A DNA stretch of 64,000 nucleotides from Pseudomonas sp. 7SR1. GTDB taxonomy: Bacteria; Pseudomonadota; Gammaproteobacteria; Pseudomonadales; Pseudomonadaceae. The DNA lies in NCBI RefSeq assembly GCF_900156465.1, contig NZ_LT707064.1, forward strand, positions 1 to 64,000, written 5' to 3'. Each line of letters starts with the position of its first letter. Position 1 is the first letter of the stretch. Both the position numbers and the translations under genes were made by a program. The notes below the pieces were generated by a model. The model saw nothing but the letters and a program-made list of their open reading frames with translations, was not told the DNA's origin and made no database searches. Below are positions 17,945-27,434 of the stretch, piece by piece.

Positions 17945-18289
17945 TCAAAGCGCCGCCAGCGTCTTGTCCTTGATGACGGTGGTGGGGCCGTTGGCCTTGA
18001 CGCTGGCGATGCCTTTGTCCCGGGCGGCGTCCGATGAATAAGCCTCGCTGCTGCCGATCACTTCATGGTTGGCAGCCTTGAGATTGAAGTACGGATGACC
18101 GTCCTTCGTGTTCTTGAGCTCATAGCGTTCGGCCAGCGGGCTGTTTTTCTGCACCGCGGCGATACCGCCATCGGCACCGCTGCGAGAAGCATACAGCTCG
18201 CTGGTCAGGATGGTCTCGGCGTTGGCTGCCTTGAGCACAAAGCGAAACTGGCCACTGCTGGTCTTGCTGATTTCGTACCATCCGGACAT
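17945..18289 (-). CDS. YegP family protein (tandem DUF1508)
   Basis: 114 aa made of two copies of the DUF1508 module. The first starts GWYEISKTSSGQFRFVLKAAN, the second YELKNTKDGHPYFNLKAAN. Each ends in a Ser/Ala-rich ELYASRSGADGGI or EAYSSDAARDKGI segment. The family is small, soluble and uncharacterised. It stands alone between a repeat pair and the PfpI gene. Confidence 0.88.
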   Translation of the reverse strand: MSGWYEISKTSSGQFRFVLKAANAETILTSELYASRSGADGGIAAVQKNSPLAERYELKNTKDGHPYFNLKAANHEVIGSSEAYSSDAARDKGIASVKANGPTTVIKDKTLAAL

Positions 18290-18371
18290 GTTCGTTCCCC
18301 TTGGGCTGGGTTGATTGCCCAGACAGTAAAGACCCGCTGCGCTTGTTCCGCCAGGCCGGGTACGTAACGCC

Positions 18372-18953
18372 CTACAGCGTAATGGCCGTGCCCAGCAGCG
18401 TCAGGAATCCCGCCAGCCAGTTCGGATGAGCCGGCCAGGCCGGCGCGGTGGCGAGATTGCCCTGTACGTGACCTTCCGTCACCGGAATATCGATATAGGT
18501 CCCTCCCGCCAGGCGTACTTCTGGAGCACAGGCCGGGTAGGCGCTGCATTCCCGCCCTTCGAGGATCCCCGCCGCCGCCAGCAGTTGCGCCCCGTGGCAG
18601 ACCGCCGCGATCGGCTTGCCCGCCAGGTCGAAATCTCGCACCAGCTGCAAGACTTTCTCGTTCAGACGCAGGTATTCCGGCGCGCGACCGCCAGGGATCA
18701 GCAGGGCATCGTAGTCAGCCGCCTCAACACCAGCGAAATCATGGTTCAAGGCGAACCGGTGGCCGGGCTTTTCGCTATAGGTCTGGTCGCCTTCGAAGTC
18801 ATGGATAGCCGTGCGCACGGTCTGGCCCGCGGTTTTGTCCGGACACACCGCGTGCACGGTGTGGCCGACCATCTGCAAGGCCTGGAACGGCACCATCACT
18901 TCATAATCTTCGACGTAGTCGCCGACCAGTATCAGGATTTTCTTCGCGGCCAT
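18372..18953 (-). CDS. DJ-1/PfpI family protein
   Basis: 193-aa class I glutamine amidotransferase-like protein with the nucleophile elbow AVCHGAQ (Cys119, His120), an N-terminal Glu in the VEDYE region and [11 protein letters not shown] before it. Family members act as proteases, glyoxalases or chaperones; no substrate can be assigned. It stands alone on the minus strand about 80 bp from yegP. Confidence 0.85.
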   Translation of the reverse strand: MAAKKILILVGDYVEDYEVMVPFQALQMVGHTVHAVCPDKTAGQTVRTAIHDFEGDQTYSEKPGHRFALNHDFAGVEAADYDALLIPGGRAPEYLRLNEKVLQLVRDFDLAGKPIAAVCHGAQLLAAAGILEGRECSAYPACAPEVRLAGGTYIDIPVTEGHVQGNLATAPAWPAHPNWLAGFLTLLGTAITL

Positions 18954-19068
18954 GATTGGGCTCCTTGGGAAATGCGTGGATGGGCACGCATTAAAGGTAG
19001 TCCGCCGTACCGGAATGGGAGGAAAACTCGGATCATTGACTGACGGGTTGCACGCCAGGCGGACCCAC

Positions 19069-19089
19069 TGTGGGAGCTCGCCCCCACAG
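19069..19089. repeat. Short REP-like hairpin
   Basis: CTGTGGG / CCCACAG inverted repeat around AGCTCGC, a collapsed REP between the PfpI and methyltransferase genes. It lies close behind the methyltransferase stop and may act in 3'-end formation. Confidence 0.55.
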
Positions 19090-19106
19090 CAACAGCCGAT
19101 GGCCGG

Positions 19107-20324
19107 TCAGGCGAGGTAGCCGTCGGCCCGCAGCAGGGTTTCGAGGCAATGCTCGGTGATGCGATAGAACGCCTTGAGTTCTTCGATCTTGGCCAACAGC
19201 TCCTTGGGCTCCACCGGCCCGGGGCGCTTGACCGCCAGGATCATCTTGTTCTTGTTGGTATGTTCCAGGGAGATGAACTCGAACACCTTGGTCTCGTAGC
19301 CACAGGCTTCCAGCAACAGCGCCCGCAAGCTGTCGGTGACCATCTCCGCCTGCTGGCCGAGGTGCAAGCCATATTGCAGCATCGGTTTGAGCAACGCCGG
19401 GCTCTGGATCTGCAAGCGAATCTGCTTGTGGCAGCACGGCGAGCACATGATGATCGAAGCGCCCGAGCGAATGCCCATGTGGATCGCGTAATCGGTGGCG
19501 ATGTCGCAGGCGTGCAAGGCGATCATCACGTCCACTGCACTGGGGGCCACGCTGCGCACGTCGCCGTGCTGGAAGGTCAGGCCCGGATGCTCCAAGCGCG
19601 CGGCAGCTTCGTTGCACAGCCGAACCATGTCCTCGCGCAGCTCGACTCCGGTCACCAGGCCTTCGGCCTGCAGAGTGTTGCGCAGGTAGTCATGAATGGC
19701 GAAGGTCAGGTAGCCCTTGCCCGAACCGAAGTCCGAAACCCGTACCGGCTTGTCCAGGGCCAGCGGCGAGGACGTCAGCGCGTGGCTGAAGACTTCGATG
19801 AACTTGTTGATCTGCTTCCACTTGCGCGACATCGCCGGAATCAGCTCGTGCTTGTGGTTGGTCACACCCAGGTCAGCCAGGAATGGCCGGCTCAGATCGA
19901 GAAAACGGTTCTTCTCGCGGTTGTGCTCCACCGAGGGCACTTCCCGCAATTGCTGGGGCTTGCTCCTGAACAACGAAGGCTTGCCCTTTTTGCTGTACTC
20001 CAGCTGCGCCTCGTCGGTCACCGCCAGCAGATGGGCATTGCGGAACGACGCCGGCAACAGCCCGGCGATGGTCGCCACGCCTTCGGCCAGCGGGAAGTTC
20101 TTGGTGATGTCACGGGTCTTGTAGCGATAGACGAACGACAGGCAAGGCTGCTCCTTGACGGTCGTTTGCTTGATGATCAGCCGCTGAAGGTCTGCTTCGT
20201 CGCCGACATACCGGGCCAGCACCAGCTTGATGAAAGCGTTCTGTTCGAGGCTGGCCTGCAGCAACTCGATGAACTGGGCGTGGTGATCCGCGGCGGGACG
20301 GGCGGGAGTTGCGGTGACAGACAT
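19107..20324 (-). CDS. SAM-dependent methyltransferase (Methyltransf_32 type)
   Basis: 405 aa. A roughly 190-residue N-terminal region, partly basic (KKGKPSLFRSKPQQLRE), precedes a Rossmann methyltransferase domain with SAM motif DFGSGKG (198-204), ALHACDIATD (269-278) and CSPCCHK (294-300). The PCC motif and N-terminal extension are typical of Methyltransf_32 proteins, which are suspected RNA methyltransferases; the substrate is unknown. The ATG has no strong ribosome site but begins a family-like N-terminus. Confidence 0.82.
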   Translation of the reverse strand: MSVTATPARPAADHHAQFIELLQASLEQNAFIKLVLARYVGDEADLQRLIIKQTTVKEQPCLSFVYRYKTRDITKNFPLAEGVATIAGLLPASFRNAHLLAVTDEAQLEYSKKGKPSLFRSKPQQLREVPSVEHNREKNRFLDLSRPFLADLGVTNHKHELIPAMSRKWKQINKFIEVFSHALTSSPLALDKPVRVSDFGSGKGYLTFAIHDYLRNTLQAEGLVTGVELREDMVRLCNEAAARLEHPGLTFQHGDVRSVAPSAVDVMIALHACDIATDYAIHMGIRSGASIIMCSPCCHKQIRLQIQSPALLKPMLQYGLHLGQQAEMVTDSLRALLLEACGYETKVFEFISLEHTNKNKMILAVKRPGPVEPKELLAKIEELKAFYRITEHCLETLLRADGYLA

Positions 20325-20513
20325 GGAAAAGCGGCCTCGGGGCGGGGCGGATCGGGAATGGCGGGTATTTTAGGGGGGATGGGGTGCGAGGGCACGAGGA
20401 ATTTCCCCAGCGGTGCGAAATCCATCGGTGCCCTTGGCGTTGGCCGGCCAGCCGTCATGGCCGGGAAACTCCCCGCGACGAGGGTGCTCGCCGCAGCGGC
20501 GATGCCAAAAGCC

Positions 20514-21131
20514 TCAGCCCAGGACCACCAGGCGGTTGGGCAATTCATTGCGTTCGTGAGTCACCGGCACGTGCTCCTTGAGCAATTCGCCGCAGGCCTG
20601 GATGCAGGTTATGAAGCCCTGCAGGGTTTGTCCCTGGCGAACCTGCTGGGTGAAGGCCGCGACAATCGACTCCCAGTGCTTGTTGTCGAGACGGCTGGAA
20701 ATGCCCTCGTCCACCAGGATCTCCACGTACCGCTCGGCCTCGCAGACGAAGATCAGCATCCCCGTGCTTCCCACGGTGTGGTGCAGGTTCTGTTCGAGGA
20801 ACTGCCGGCGAGCCAGGTTGGAGGCGCGCCAATGGCGCACCGAGCGGGGAATCAGGTGGGTGGTGATCCTGGGAATACGAAACAGCAGGCACAGCACGAT
20901 GAAGCTGGCCCATTGCACCAGCAACAGGCTGTGCATGGTCAACCAGCCCGAAAGATAATGCACCACCCCAGGCACCACCAACGCCAGCAGACTGGCCCAT
21001 AGCAGCGGGATATAGGCGTAGTCGTCGGCACGGGCGGCGAGCACCGTGACCAGCTCGGCATCGGTGTCGCGCTCGACCCGGGCGATGGCCTCGGCCACCT
21101 TGCGTTGTTCGTGTTCAGTCAGTAATGCCAT
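20514..21131 (-). CDS. TPM domain membrane protein
   Basis: 205 aa with an N-terminal helix (MALLTEHEQRKVAEAIARVE), two membrane segments (about residues 42-62 and 68-86), then the TPM fold containing FVCEAERYVEILVDEGI. Third gene of the lemA-ygcG-TPM cluster. The family is linked to membrane-protein maintenance, but no activity is shown. The reading frame continues upstream through the Gly-rich tail of the previous gene in another frame, which is not coding. Confidence 0.85.
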   Translation of the reverse strand: MALLTEHEQRKVAEAIARVERDTDAELVTVLAARADDYAYIPLLWASLLALVVPGVVHYLSGWLTMHSLLLVQWASFIVLCLLFRIPRITTHLIPRSVRHWRASNLARRQFLEQNLHHTVGSTGMLIFVCEAERYVEILVDEGISSRLDNKHWESIVAAFTQQVRQGQTLQGFITCIQACGELLKEHVPVTHERNELPNRLVVLG

Positions 21132-21159
21132 GGTTAGAAATGCCTGCTCATTTTTATTG

Positions 21160-21978
21160 TCACCAGCCGCCCGACGAACCGCCGCCACCGAAACTGCCAC
21201 CGCCGCCGCTGAAGCCGCCACCGCCTCCACCGCCGAAACTACCGCCGCCGCGGCTGGAACCGCTGGAGCCGCCACCGCTGGCGGGCAGGATACCCAGTAC
21301 CTGGCAGACCATGACCGTGATGATGAACAGCATCACCAGCAATACGAACAACCCGGGATGGCGCTGGACGAAATCACCCTCCTGCGCCCCTGCGTCATAC
21401 GCCGCTGCCGGCTCATCCAAGGGGTTGCCGCCCAGTACCACCAGCATCGCCGCCACGCCGTCACTGATGCCTTTGTTGAAATTGCCGGTCTTGAAGGCCG
21501 GTGTGATCACCTGGTTGATGATCACCGAACTCTGGGCATCGGTCAGCCGATCTTCCAGGCCGTAGCCCACTTCGATCCGCAGTTTACGGTCATCCCGGGC
21601 GACGATCAGCAGTGCGCCGTTATTCTTGTCCTTTTGCCCGATGCCCCAGTGGCGACCCAATTGATAGCCGAAGTCTTCGATGCTGGCGCCTTGCAGGTTC
21701 GCCAGCGTGACCACCACTACCTGCTCGCCGGTGGCCTGCTCGTGCGCCTTGAGCTGCGCCTCCAGTTGCTGGCGTACCGCAGGCTCGAGCAGCCCGGCGG
21801 TATCCACTACCCGGCCGGTCAACTGCGGAAACTTCAATTCGGCCTGGGCCGTGACTGCGAACACCCAGAGCAACAGCACAAAGGCGCAGCTGCGAGCGGC
21901 CAGCTTCAAGCCATGGGCAAGCGCGGTGCCCAGGACCGATGTTTGCAGCTTGCAGCTCGAGGCCTGTAGCGGCTTCAT
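21160..21978 (-). CDS. TPM domain protein with Gly-rich tail, YgcG type
   Basis: 272 aa: signal peptide ending VTAQAE, periplasmic TPM domain (GRVVDTAGLL, QVVVVTLANLQG, GRHWGIGQKDKNNGALLIVA), one membrane segment near residues 210-232, then a low-complexity Gly/Ser tail ending SSGGW. This is the standard layout of YgcG partners of LemA. Its start codon overlaps the lemA stop by one base (TAATG), so translation is coupled. Confidence 0.9.
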   Translation of the reverse strand: MKPLQASSCKLQTSVLGTALAHGLKLAARSCAFVLLLWVFAVTAQAELKFPQLTGRVVDTAGLLEPAVRQQLEAQLKAHEQATGEQVVVVTLANLQGASIEDFGYQLGRHWGIGQKDKNNGALLIVARDDRKLRIEVGYGLEDRLTDAQSSVIINQVITPAFKTGNFNKGISDGVAAMLVVLGGNPLDEPAAAYDAGAQEGDFVQRHPGLFVLLVMLFIITVMVCQVLGILPASGGGSSGSSRGGGSFGGGGGGGFSGGGGSFGGGGSSGGW

Positions 21979-22586
21979 TAAAATTTCACTTGCGGCGCTT
22001 TCTCGGCACCGGGGCTGGTGGCTTCGAAGGTTTCACGCACCGGCAGGTCGCTGTACAGCACGCTGTGCCACAGGCGACCCGGGAAGGTCCGGATCTCGGT
22101 GTTGTACTTCTGCACCGCCAGGATGAAGTCACGGCGGGCCACGGCGATGCGGTTCTCGGTCCCTTCGAGTTGCGATTGCAGCGCCAGGAAGTTCTGGTTG
22201 GCCTTGAGGTCCGGGTAGCGTTCGGAGACCACCATCAAGCGGCTCAACGCCCCGCTCAACTGGTCCTGGGCCTGCTGGAACTGCTTGAGTTTTTCCGGGT
22301 TGTCCAGGGTGCTGGCATCCACCTGGATCGAGGTGGCCTTGGCGCGCGCCTCGATCACCGCCGTCAGGGTTTCCTGCTCATGCTGGGCATAGCCCTTGAC
22401 GGTCTCCACCAGGTTGGGAATCAGGTCCGCACGGCGCTGGTACTGGTTCTGCACCTGGCCCCAGGCCGCCTTGGCCTGCTCGTCCAGGGTCGGGATATTG
22501 TTGATGCCGCAACCGGCCAGCAGCAGGGTGCACAGCATCAGGGCGAGCATCTGCAGGCCGCCGCGGTGGTTCAGTCTTGGATTCAT
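21978..22586 (-). CDS. lemA: LemA family lipoprotein
   Basis: 202 aa with lipobox LAGC in the N-terminal signal, followed by the helical LemA domain (YQRRADLIPNLVETVKGYAQHE, then LSRLMVVSERYPDLKANQNF). LemA proteins are membrane-anchored helical bundles of unclear function that co-occur with TPM proteins, as here. The ATG at 22586 was chosen because it places the signal peptide correctly; an upstream ATG at 22634 adds an unlikely leader. Divergent from bglX. Confidence 0.92.
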   Translation of the reverse strand: MNPRLNHRGGLQMLALMLCTLLLAGCGINNIPTLDEQAKAAWGQVQNQYQRRADLIPNLVETVKGYAQHEQETLTAVIEARAKATSIQVDASTLDNPEKLKQFQQAQDQLSGALSRLMVVSERYPDLKANQNFLALQSQLEGTENRIAVARRDFILAVQKYNTEIRTFPGRLWHSVLYSDLPVRETFEATSPGAEKAPQVKF

Positions 22587-22838
22587 CGGATGAAGCTCTC
22601 CCTTGCTTGATTGCATTGGTAAAAACACGGCCACCTATCCCATCGGCGCTGGGGCATAATCTGCCGCCGCACTGGATTGAAACGGATCGATGGGCTAAAA
22701 GATGCGCGGTGCGAAACTAAGTTCAGCCCCCCGGGCTCGAAAGTGTGCTGCATTTGACCGAACAACAATAGCCGCTCCTCACATTTTGGCTGACCGGCGT
22801 GTACTGATCCGCCCTTTAGGCTTGCGAGAAAACTATTC

Positions 22839-25130
22839 ATGAAGAAGCTGTGTTTGCTGGGCCTGTTTGTCAGTCTGGCCAGTCAATCCGTATGGGCCGA
22901 CAACCTGCCAGTCCCCATGGAGAACAAGGATGCCTTCATCAGCGACCTGATGAAGCAGATGACCCTCGAGGAAAAGATCGGCCAATTGCGCCTGATCAGC
23001 ATCGGCCCGGAAATGCCCCGGGAGATGATCCGCAAGGAAATCGCCGCCGGTAACATCGGCGGCACGTTCAACTCCATCACTCGCGATGAGAACCGTCCGA
23101 TGCAGGACGCGGCCATGCGCAGCCGGCTGAAGATCCCGATGTTCTTCGCCTACGATGTGATCCACGGCCACCGCACCATTTTCCCGATTCCCCTGGCCCT
23201 GGCCTCGAGCTGGGACATGGACGCCATCTACCGCTCCGGCCGCATCGCCGCCAAGGAAGCAGCGGCCGACAGCCTGGACATCACTTTCGCGCCGATGGTG
23301 GACATTTCCCGCGACCCGCGCTGGGGCCGCACCTCCGAAGGCTTCGGCGAGGACACCTACCTGGTGTCGCGCATTGCCGCCGTGATGGTCAAGGCCTTCC
23401 AGGGCAAGGGCGCCAACGCCGCCGACGCCATCATGGCCAGCGTCAAGCACTTTGCCTTGTACGGCGCGGTGGAAGGTGGCCGTGACTACAACACCGTGGA
23501 CATGAGCCCGGTGAAGATGTACCAGGACTATCTGCCTCCCTACCGCGCCGCCATCGATGCCGGCGCCGGCGGCGTGATGGTCGCGCTGAACTCCATCAAC
23601 GGCATACCGGCCACGGCCAACACCTGGCTGATGCACGACCTGCTGCGCAAGGAATGGGGCTTCAAGGGCCTGGCGGTCAGTGACCATGGCGCCATCTTCG
23701 AGCTGATCAAGCATGGTGTCGCCAAGGACGGTCGCGAGGCAGCGAAGCTGGCGATCAAGGCCGGCATCGACATGAGCATGAACGACTCGCTCTATGGCAA
23801 GGAACTGCCGGGGCTGCTCAAGGCCGGCGAGATCGAGCAGAGCGACATCGACAACGCCGTGCGCGAAGTGCTCGCCGCCAAGTACGACATGGGCTTGTTC
23901 AAGGACCCGTACCTGCGCATCGGCAAGGCCGAGGATGACCCGGCCGACACCTATGCCGAAAGCCGCATGCACCGCGCCGATGCCCGTGACGTGGCGCGCC
24001 GCAGCCTGGTGCTGCTGGAAAACCGCAACCAGACCTTGCCCCTGAAGAAGACGGCGAAGATCGCCCTGGTCGGCCCGCTGGCCAAGGCGCCGATCGACAT
24101 GATGGGCAGTTGGGCCGCCGCCGGCCGGCCGGCGCAGTCGGTCACGGTGTTCGACGGCATGGCCCGTGCCTTGGGCGGTGAATCGAAGTTGATCTATGCC
24201 CGTGGCGCCAACATCACTGGCGACAAGAAGGTCCTCGATTACCTGAACTTCCTCAACTTCGACGCCCCGGAAGTGGTGGACGACCCGCGTCCGGCCCAGG
24301 TGCTGATCGACGAAGCGGTGAAAGCCGCCAGGCAGGCCGACGTGGTGGTGGCCGCCGTGGGCGAGTCCCGTGGCATGTCCCACGAATCGTCGAGCCGTAC
24401 CGAACTGAACATCCCCGCCAGCCAGCGCGAGCTGATCAAGGCCCTGAAGGCCACCGGCAAGCCGCTGGTACTGGTGTTGATGAATGGCCGTCCGCTGTCG
24501 CTGCTGGAAGAGAAGCAACAGGCCGATGCGATCCTGGAAACCTGGTTCAGCGGCACCGAAGGCGGCAACGCCATCGCCGACGTACTGTTCGGCGACTACA
24601 ACCCGTCGGGCAAGCTGCCGATCACCTTCCCACGCTCGGTAGGCCAGATTCCGACCTACTACAACCATCTGAGCATCGGCCGGCCGTTCACGCCGGGCAA
24701 GCCAGGCAACTACACCTCGCAATACTTCGACGACACCACCGGTCCGCTGTACCCCTTCGGCTACGGTTTGAGCTACACCGAATTCAGCCTGTCGGACATG
24801 GCCCTGTCCTCCACCACGCTGAACAAGACCGGCAAGCTGGACGCCAGCGTGACCGTGGAGAACACCGGCAAGCGTGACGGCGAAACCGTGGTGCAGCTGT
24901 ATATCCAGGACGTGACGGGCTCGATCATCCGTCCGGCGAAGGAACTGAAGAACTTCCAGAAGGTGATGCTCAAGGCCGGTGAGAAAAAGGTCATCCACTT
25001 CACCATCACCGAAGACGACCTGAAGTTCTACAATGCCCAGCTCAAATACGCGGCGGAGCCGGGCAAGTTCAATGTGCAGATCGGCCTGGATTCCCAGGAC
25101 GTGAAGCAGCAGAGTTTCGAGTTGCTCTGA
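22839..25130 (+). CDS. bglX: Periplasmic beta-glucosidase, GH3
   Basis: 763 aa, exported (signal peptide ending SVWAD). It has a GH3 N-terminal barrel, the nucleophile Asp282 in AVSDHG, a GH3 C-terminal alpha/beta domain (about residues 400-630) and a fibronectin-III-like tail (about 670-750). Cleaves beta-glucosides in the periplasm. Length and domain order match E. coli BglX (765 aa). A single gene with its promoter in the 252-bp gap to lemA; a REP pair follows. Confidence 0.95.
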   Translation: MKKLCLLGLFVSLASQSVWADNLPVPMENKDAFISDLMKQMTLEEKIGQLRLISIGPEMPREMIRKEIAAGNIGGTFNSITRDENRPMQDAAMRSRLKIPMFFAYDVIHGHRTIFPIPLALASSWDMDAIYRSGRIAAKEAAADSLDITFAPMVDISRDPRWGRTSEGFGEDTYLVSRIAAVMVKAFQGKGANAADAIMASVKHFALYGAVEGGRDYNTVDMSPVKMYQDYLPPYRAAIDAGAGGVMVALNSINGIPATANTWLMHDLLRKEWGFKGLAVSDHGAIFELIKHGVAKDGREAAKLAIKAGIDMSMNDSLYGKELPGLLKAGEIEQSDIDNAVREVLAAKYDMGLFKDPYLRIGKAEDDPADTYAESRMHRADARDVARRSLVLLENRNQTLPLKKTAKIALVGPLAKAPIDMMGSWAAAGRPAQSVTVFDGMARALGGESKLIYARGANITGDKKVLDYLNFLNFDAPEVVDDPRPAQVLIDEAVKAARQADVVVAAVGESRGMSHESSSRTELNIPASQRELIKALKATGKPLVLVLMNGRPLSLLEEKQQADAILETWFSGTEGGNAIADVLFGDYNPSGKLPITFPRSVGQIPTYYNHLSIGRPFTPGKPGNYTSQYFDDTTGPLYPFGYGLSYTEFSLSDMALSSTTLNKTGKLDASVTVENTGKRDGETVVQLYIQDVTGSIIRPAKELKNFQKVMLKAGEKKVIHFTITEDDLKFYNAQLKYAAEPGKFNVQIGLDSQDVKQQSFELL

Positions 25131-25152
25131 CCTTCGGAACAACTTGATTTCC

Positions 25153-25241
25153 CGTGGGAGCGAGCTTGCTCGCCATGGCGTCAGATCAGCCGCATCGACA
25201 TTGGCTGACACTGCGCCATCGCGAGCAAGCCCGCTCCCACA
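25153..25241. repeat. REP pair after bglX
   Basis: Inverted REP arms GTGGGAGCGAGCTTGCTCGC and GCGAGCAAGCCCGCTCCCAC, about 45 nt apart, between the convergent bglX and PLD genes. Confidence 0.9.
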
Positions 25242-25261
25242 GTTGTATCTGGGTGTTCGGG

Positions 25262-26419
25262 CTAGCCGCGTCGATCCAGCAGGTTGACCACCAACCGATC
25301 CACCAGCCCCCATAACCGTTGCTTGAAGCGCTTCCACAACGGCCGACGCTGCCAGGCGTCCAGGTTGACCTGCTGGCTCTGGGCGAAGTCTCGCTCGAAA
25401 CTGGCCGCCACCGCAGCGCTGAGTCGCGAATCGAGGGCCTCGAGGTTGGCCTCCAGATTGAAGCGCAGGTTCCAGTGATCGAAATTGCAGGAACCGATGC
25501 TGACCCAGTCATCCACCAGCACCATTTTCAGGTGCAGGAAACAGGGCTGGTATTCGAAGATCTTCACCCCGGCCTTGAGCAGGCGCGGGTAATAGCGATG
25601 CCCGGCGTAACGCACCGAGGGATGATCGGTGCGTGGGCCTGTAAGCAACAGCCGCACGTCGATGCCCCGGGCCGCGGCTTTGCGCAGGGAACGGCGCACG
25701 TTCCAGGTCGGCAGGAAATAAGGCGTCGCCATCCAGATCCGTTTCTGCCCGCTGTTCAACGCCCGGGACAGGGACTGCAGGATATCCCGGTGCTGGCGGG
25801 CGTCGGCATAGGCCACCCGGCCCATGCCCTCGCCCACCGGCGGTACACGAGGCAGTCGCGGCAGGCCGAAGTTGGAGGCCGGCTTCCAGGCACGACGGTG
25901 ACGGTTGGCGAGCCACTGGCGGTCGAACAGCAACTGCCAGTCCAGCACCAGCGGGCCGATGATCTCCACCATGACTTCGTGCCATTGGCTGCGGTCGTCG
26001 AGGGGGTTCCAGAATTCATCGGTCACCCCGGTTCCGCCCACCACCGCCAGACGCTGGTCCACCAGCAGGAGCTTGCGATGATCGCGATAGAGGTTGCGCA
26101 CCCAGCGGCGCCAGCTCAGGCGATTGTAGAAACGCAGCTCCACCCCCGCCTCCAGCAGGCGGTTGCGCAGGCCCAGGGTAAACGCCAGGCTGCCATAGTC
26201 ATCGAACAGGCACCGCACGCGCACGCCCCGCTCGGCTGCCTGGACAAGGGCCTGGACCATCGCCTCGGCGCAAGCCCCCGCCTCCACCAGGTACAACTCC
26301 AGCTCGACCTGTTCCTGGGCCCGGGCGATTTCCACCAGCATGCGCGGAAAAAACTGCGGACCGTCGATCAACAGCTCGAACCTGTTGCCCTCACGCCAGG
26401 GAAATACCGGGCCGCTCAC
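25262..26419 (-). CDS. Phospholipase D-type cardiolipin synthase-like protein
   Basis: 385 aa with two complete HKD motifs: His114-Lys116-Asp121 in YRDHRKLLLVD and His296-Lys298-Asp303 in LHLKMVLVD. This is the ClsB/PLD layout without N-terminal membrane segments. Phosphatidyl transfer (cardiolipin or related lipid synthesis) is likely. It starts at a GTG one base after the yceI stop, so it is translationally coupled to yceI. Confidence 0.87.
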   Translation of the reverse strand: MSGPVFPWREGNRFELLIDGPQFFPRMLVEIARAQEQVELELYLVEAGACAEAMVQALVQAAERGVRVRCLFDDYGSLAFTLGLRNRLLEAGVELRFYNRLSWRRWVRNLYRDHRKLLLVDQRLAVVGGTGVTDEFWNPLDDRSQWHEVMVEIIGPLVLDWQLLFDRQWLANRHRRAWKPASNFGLPRLPRVPPVGEGMGRVAYADARQHRDILQSLSRALNSGQKRIWMATPYFLPTWNVRRSLRKAAARGIDVRLLLTGPRTDHPSVRYAGHRYYPRLLKAGVKIFEYQPCFLHLKMVLVDDWVSIGSCNFDHWNLRFNLEANLEALDSRLSAAVAASFERDFAQSQQVNLDAWQRRPLWKRFKQRLWGLVDRLVVNLLDRRG

Positions 26420-26420
26420 G

Positions 26421-27011
26421 TCAACGCGCCGTGAAAATCAGCACCGCATTCACCGGCACCGACAGGCTGATGGCTGACAGACCGGCCAGGTTGCGCAGCT
26501 TTTCCAGGCCCGGCGCCAAGTCGAAGTCCGCCGCGTTGAGCACCAGCGGCTCCAGGGTCACCACCTGGAAACGTCGTTCATCCAGGCGCGTCGCCAGCAG
26601 TTCGACGATGTATTCATGCTGCTTGCCATGCAGGTCCACTGTCAGCGGCAGGCGCAATTCCAACTGCGCGCCATTGGCCAGGTCCTGGATAGGGACCAGG
26701 TCGATCCGCGCCGTAACGGTGGCTTCGGCAAATTGCTTGATCTCGAACAGCTCGGCCCGCATGCGTTCGTCTCGCAGGGGAATGCCGCTGTTGATGGACT
26801 CCAGTTCCACCTCCAGGCGAGCCAGGCCATCGGGCTGGACCTGACCGTGGAGAACCAGGAAACGCTGGACCTCGGAAACGTTGCCGTTCTTGCTGCTGAT
26901 GAACGACAGCCGCGACGATTCGCCGTCCAGGTACCAGTCGGCCTGGGCCGGCAGCGCGGCGCAGGCCAGCAGCAAGGTCGCGACAGCGTGAGAGAAAGAC
27001 CGCTTGAACAT
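26421..27011 (-). CDS. YceI-like periplasmic protein
   Basis: 196 aa with signal peptide ending LPAQAD and a YceI-like lipocalin barrel (WYLDGESSRLSFISSKNG, then ESINSGIPLRDERMR). YceI proteins bind polyisoprenoid or amphiphilic molecules in the periplasm. The ATG at 27011 gives a standard signal peptide; an upstream in-frame Met does not. Paired with the PLD-family gene, which suggests a link to lipids (inference). Confidence 0.85.
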   Translation of the reverse strand: MFKRSFSHAVATLLLACAALPAQADWYLDGESSRLSFISSKNGNVSEVQRFLVLHGQVQPDGLARLEVELESINSGIPLRDERMRAELFEIKQFAEATVTARIDLVPIQDLANGAQLELRLPLTVDLHGKQHEYIVELLATRLDERRFQVVTLEPLVLNAADFDLAPGLEKLRNLAGLSAISLSVPVNAVLIFTAR

Positions 27012-27125
27012 ACACACTCGGAGGGCAGATAAACCTGTGGCGAACCTTAACCGGGCCAAGGGCCGTTGCAAACAGTCTGTTTCAACAACTGCCAGAAACA
27101 CCGATGATCCAGGGGATTTATCGAG

Positions 27126-27434
27126 TCACTCCAGGCGGCACCCCTGTCGCGCGCCCATCCACCGCGCGCTATTGCTGCGTCCCAGCCCGGCGACCACGAC
27201 GCGTTTGTCCTCGGGCGTGTCGAGAAAGTCGCTGATGGGCACCGACTGTTTCACATAGCCACGGCAGTAATCCGCCGGTTGCTCCATCACATAGCGGCAT
27301 GAGCAGTATTGCTTGGCGGTGTAGGCGCTGATGATGTCGGGAAAGGCCCGCAGCGCCACCCGCTCGAGCCAGATCCAGCCCATCAGGGCAACCAGAAACA
27401 CCGACACCAGCGTGAACAGCCACTTGCGCCTCAT
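27126..27434 (-). CDS. Hypothetical Cys-containing membrane-anchored protein
   Basis: 102 aa with one N-terminal membrane segment (about residues 5-23) and a periplasmic-side domain holding the cysteine cluster KQYCSCRYVM, then DYCRGY and QGC near the end. I recognise no family. The start overlaps the stop of the serine hydrolase by ATGA, so it is co-translated and may assist or be modified together with that exported enzyme. Confidence 0.7.
   Translation of the reverse strand: MRRKWLFTLVSVFLVALMGWIWLERVALRAFPDIISAYTAKQYCSCRYVMEQPADYCRGYVKQSVPISDFLDTPEDKRVVVAGLGRSNSARWMGARQGCRLE

Noticed and set aside
22833..25337. 834-aa reading frame antisense to bglX
   Set aside because: Its product is a His/Gly/Arg-rich low-complexity sequence typical of the complement of GC-rich coding DNA; bglX on the plus strand is a complete GH3 enzyme.
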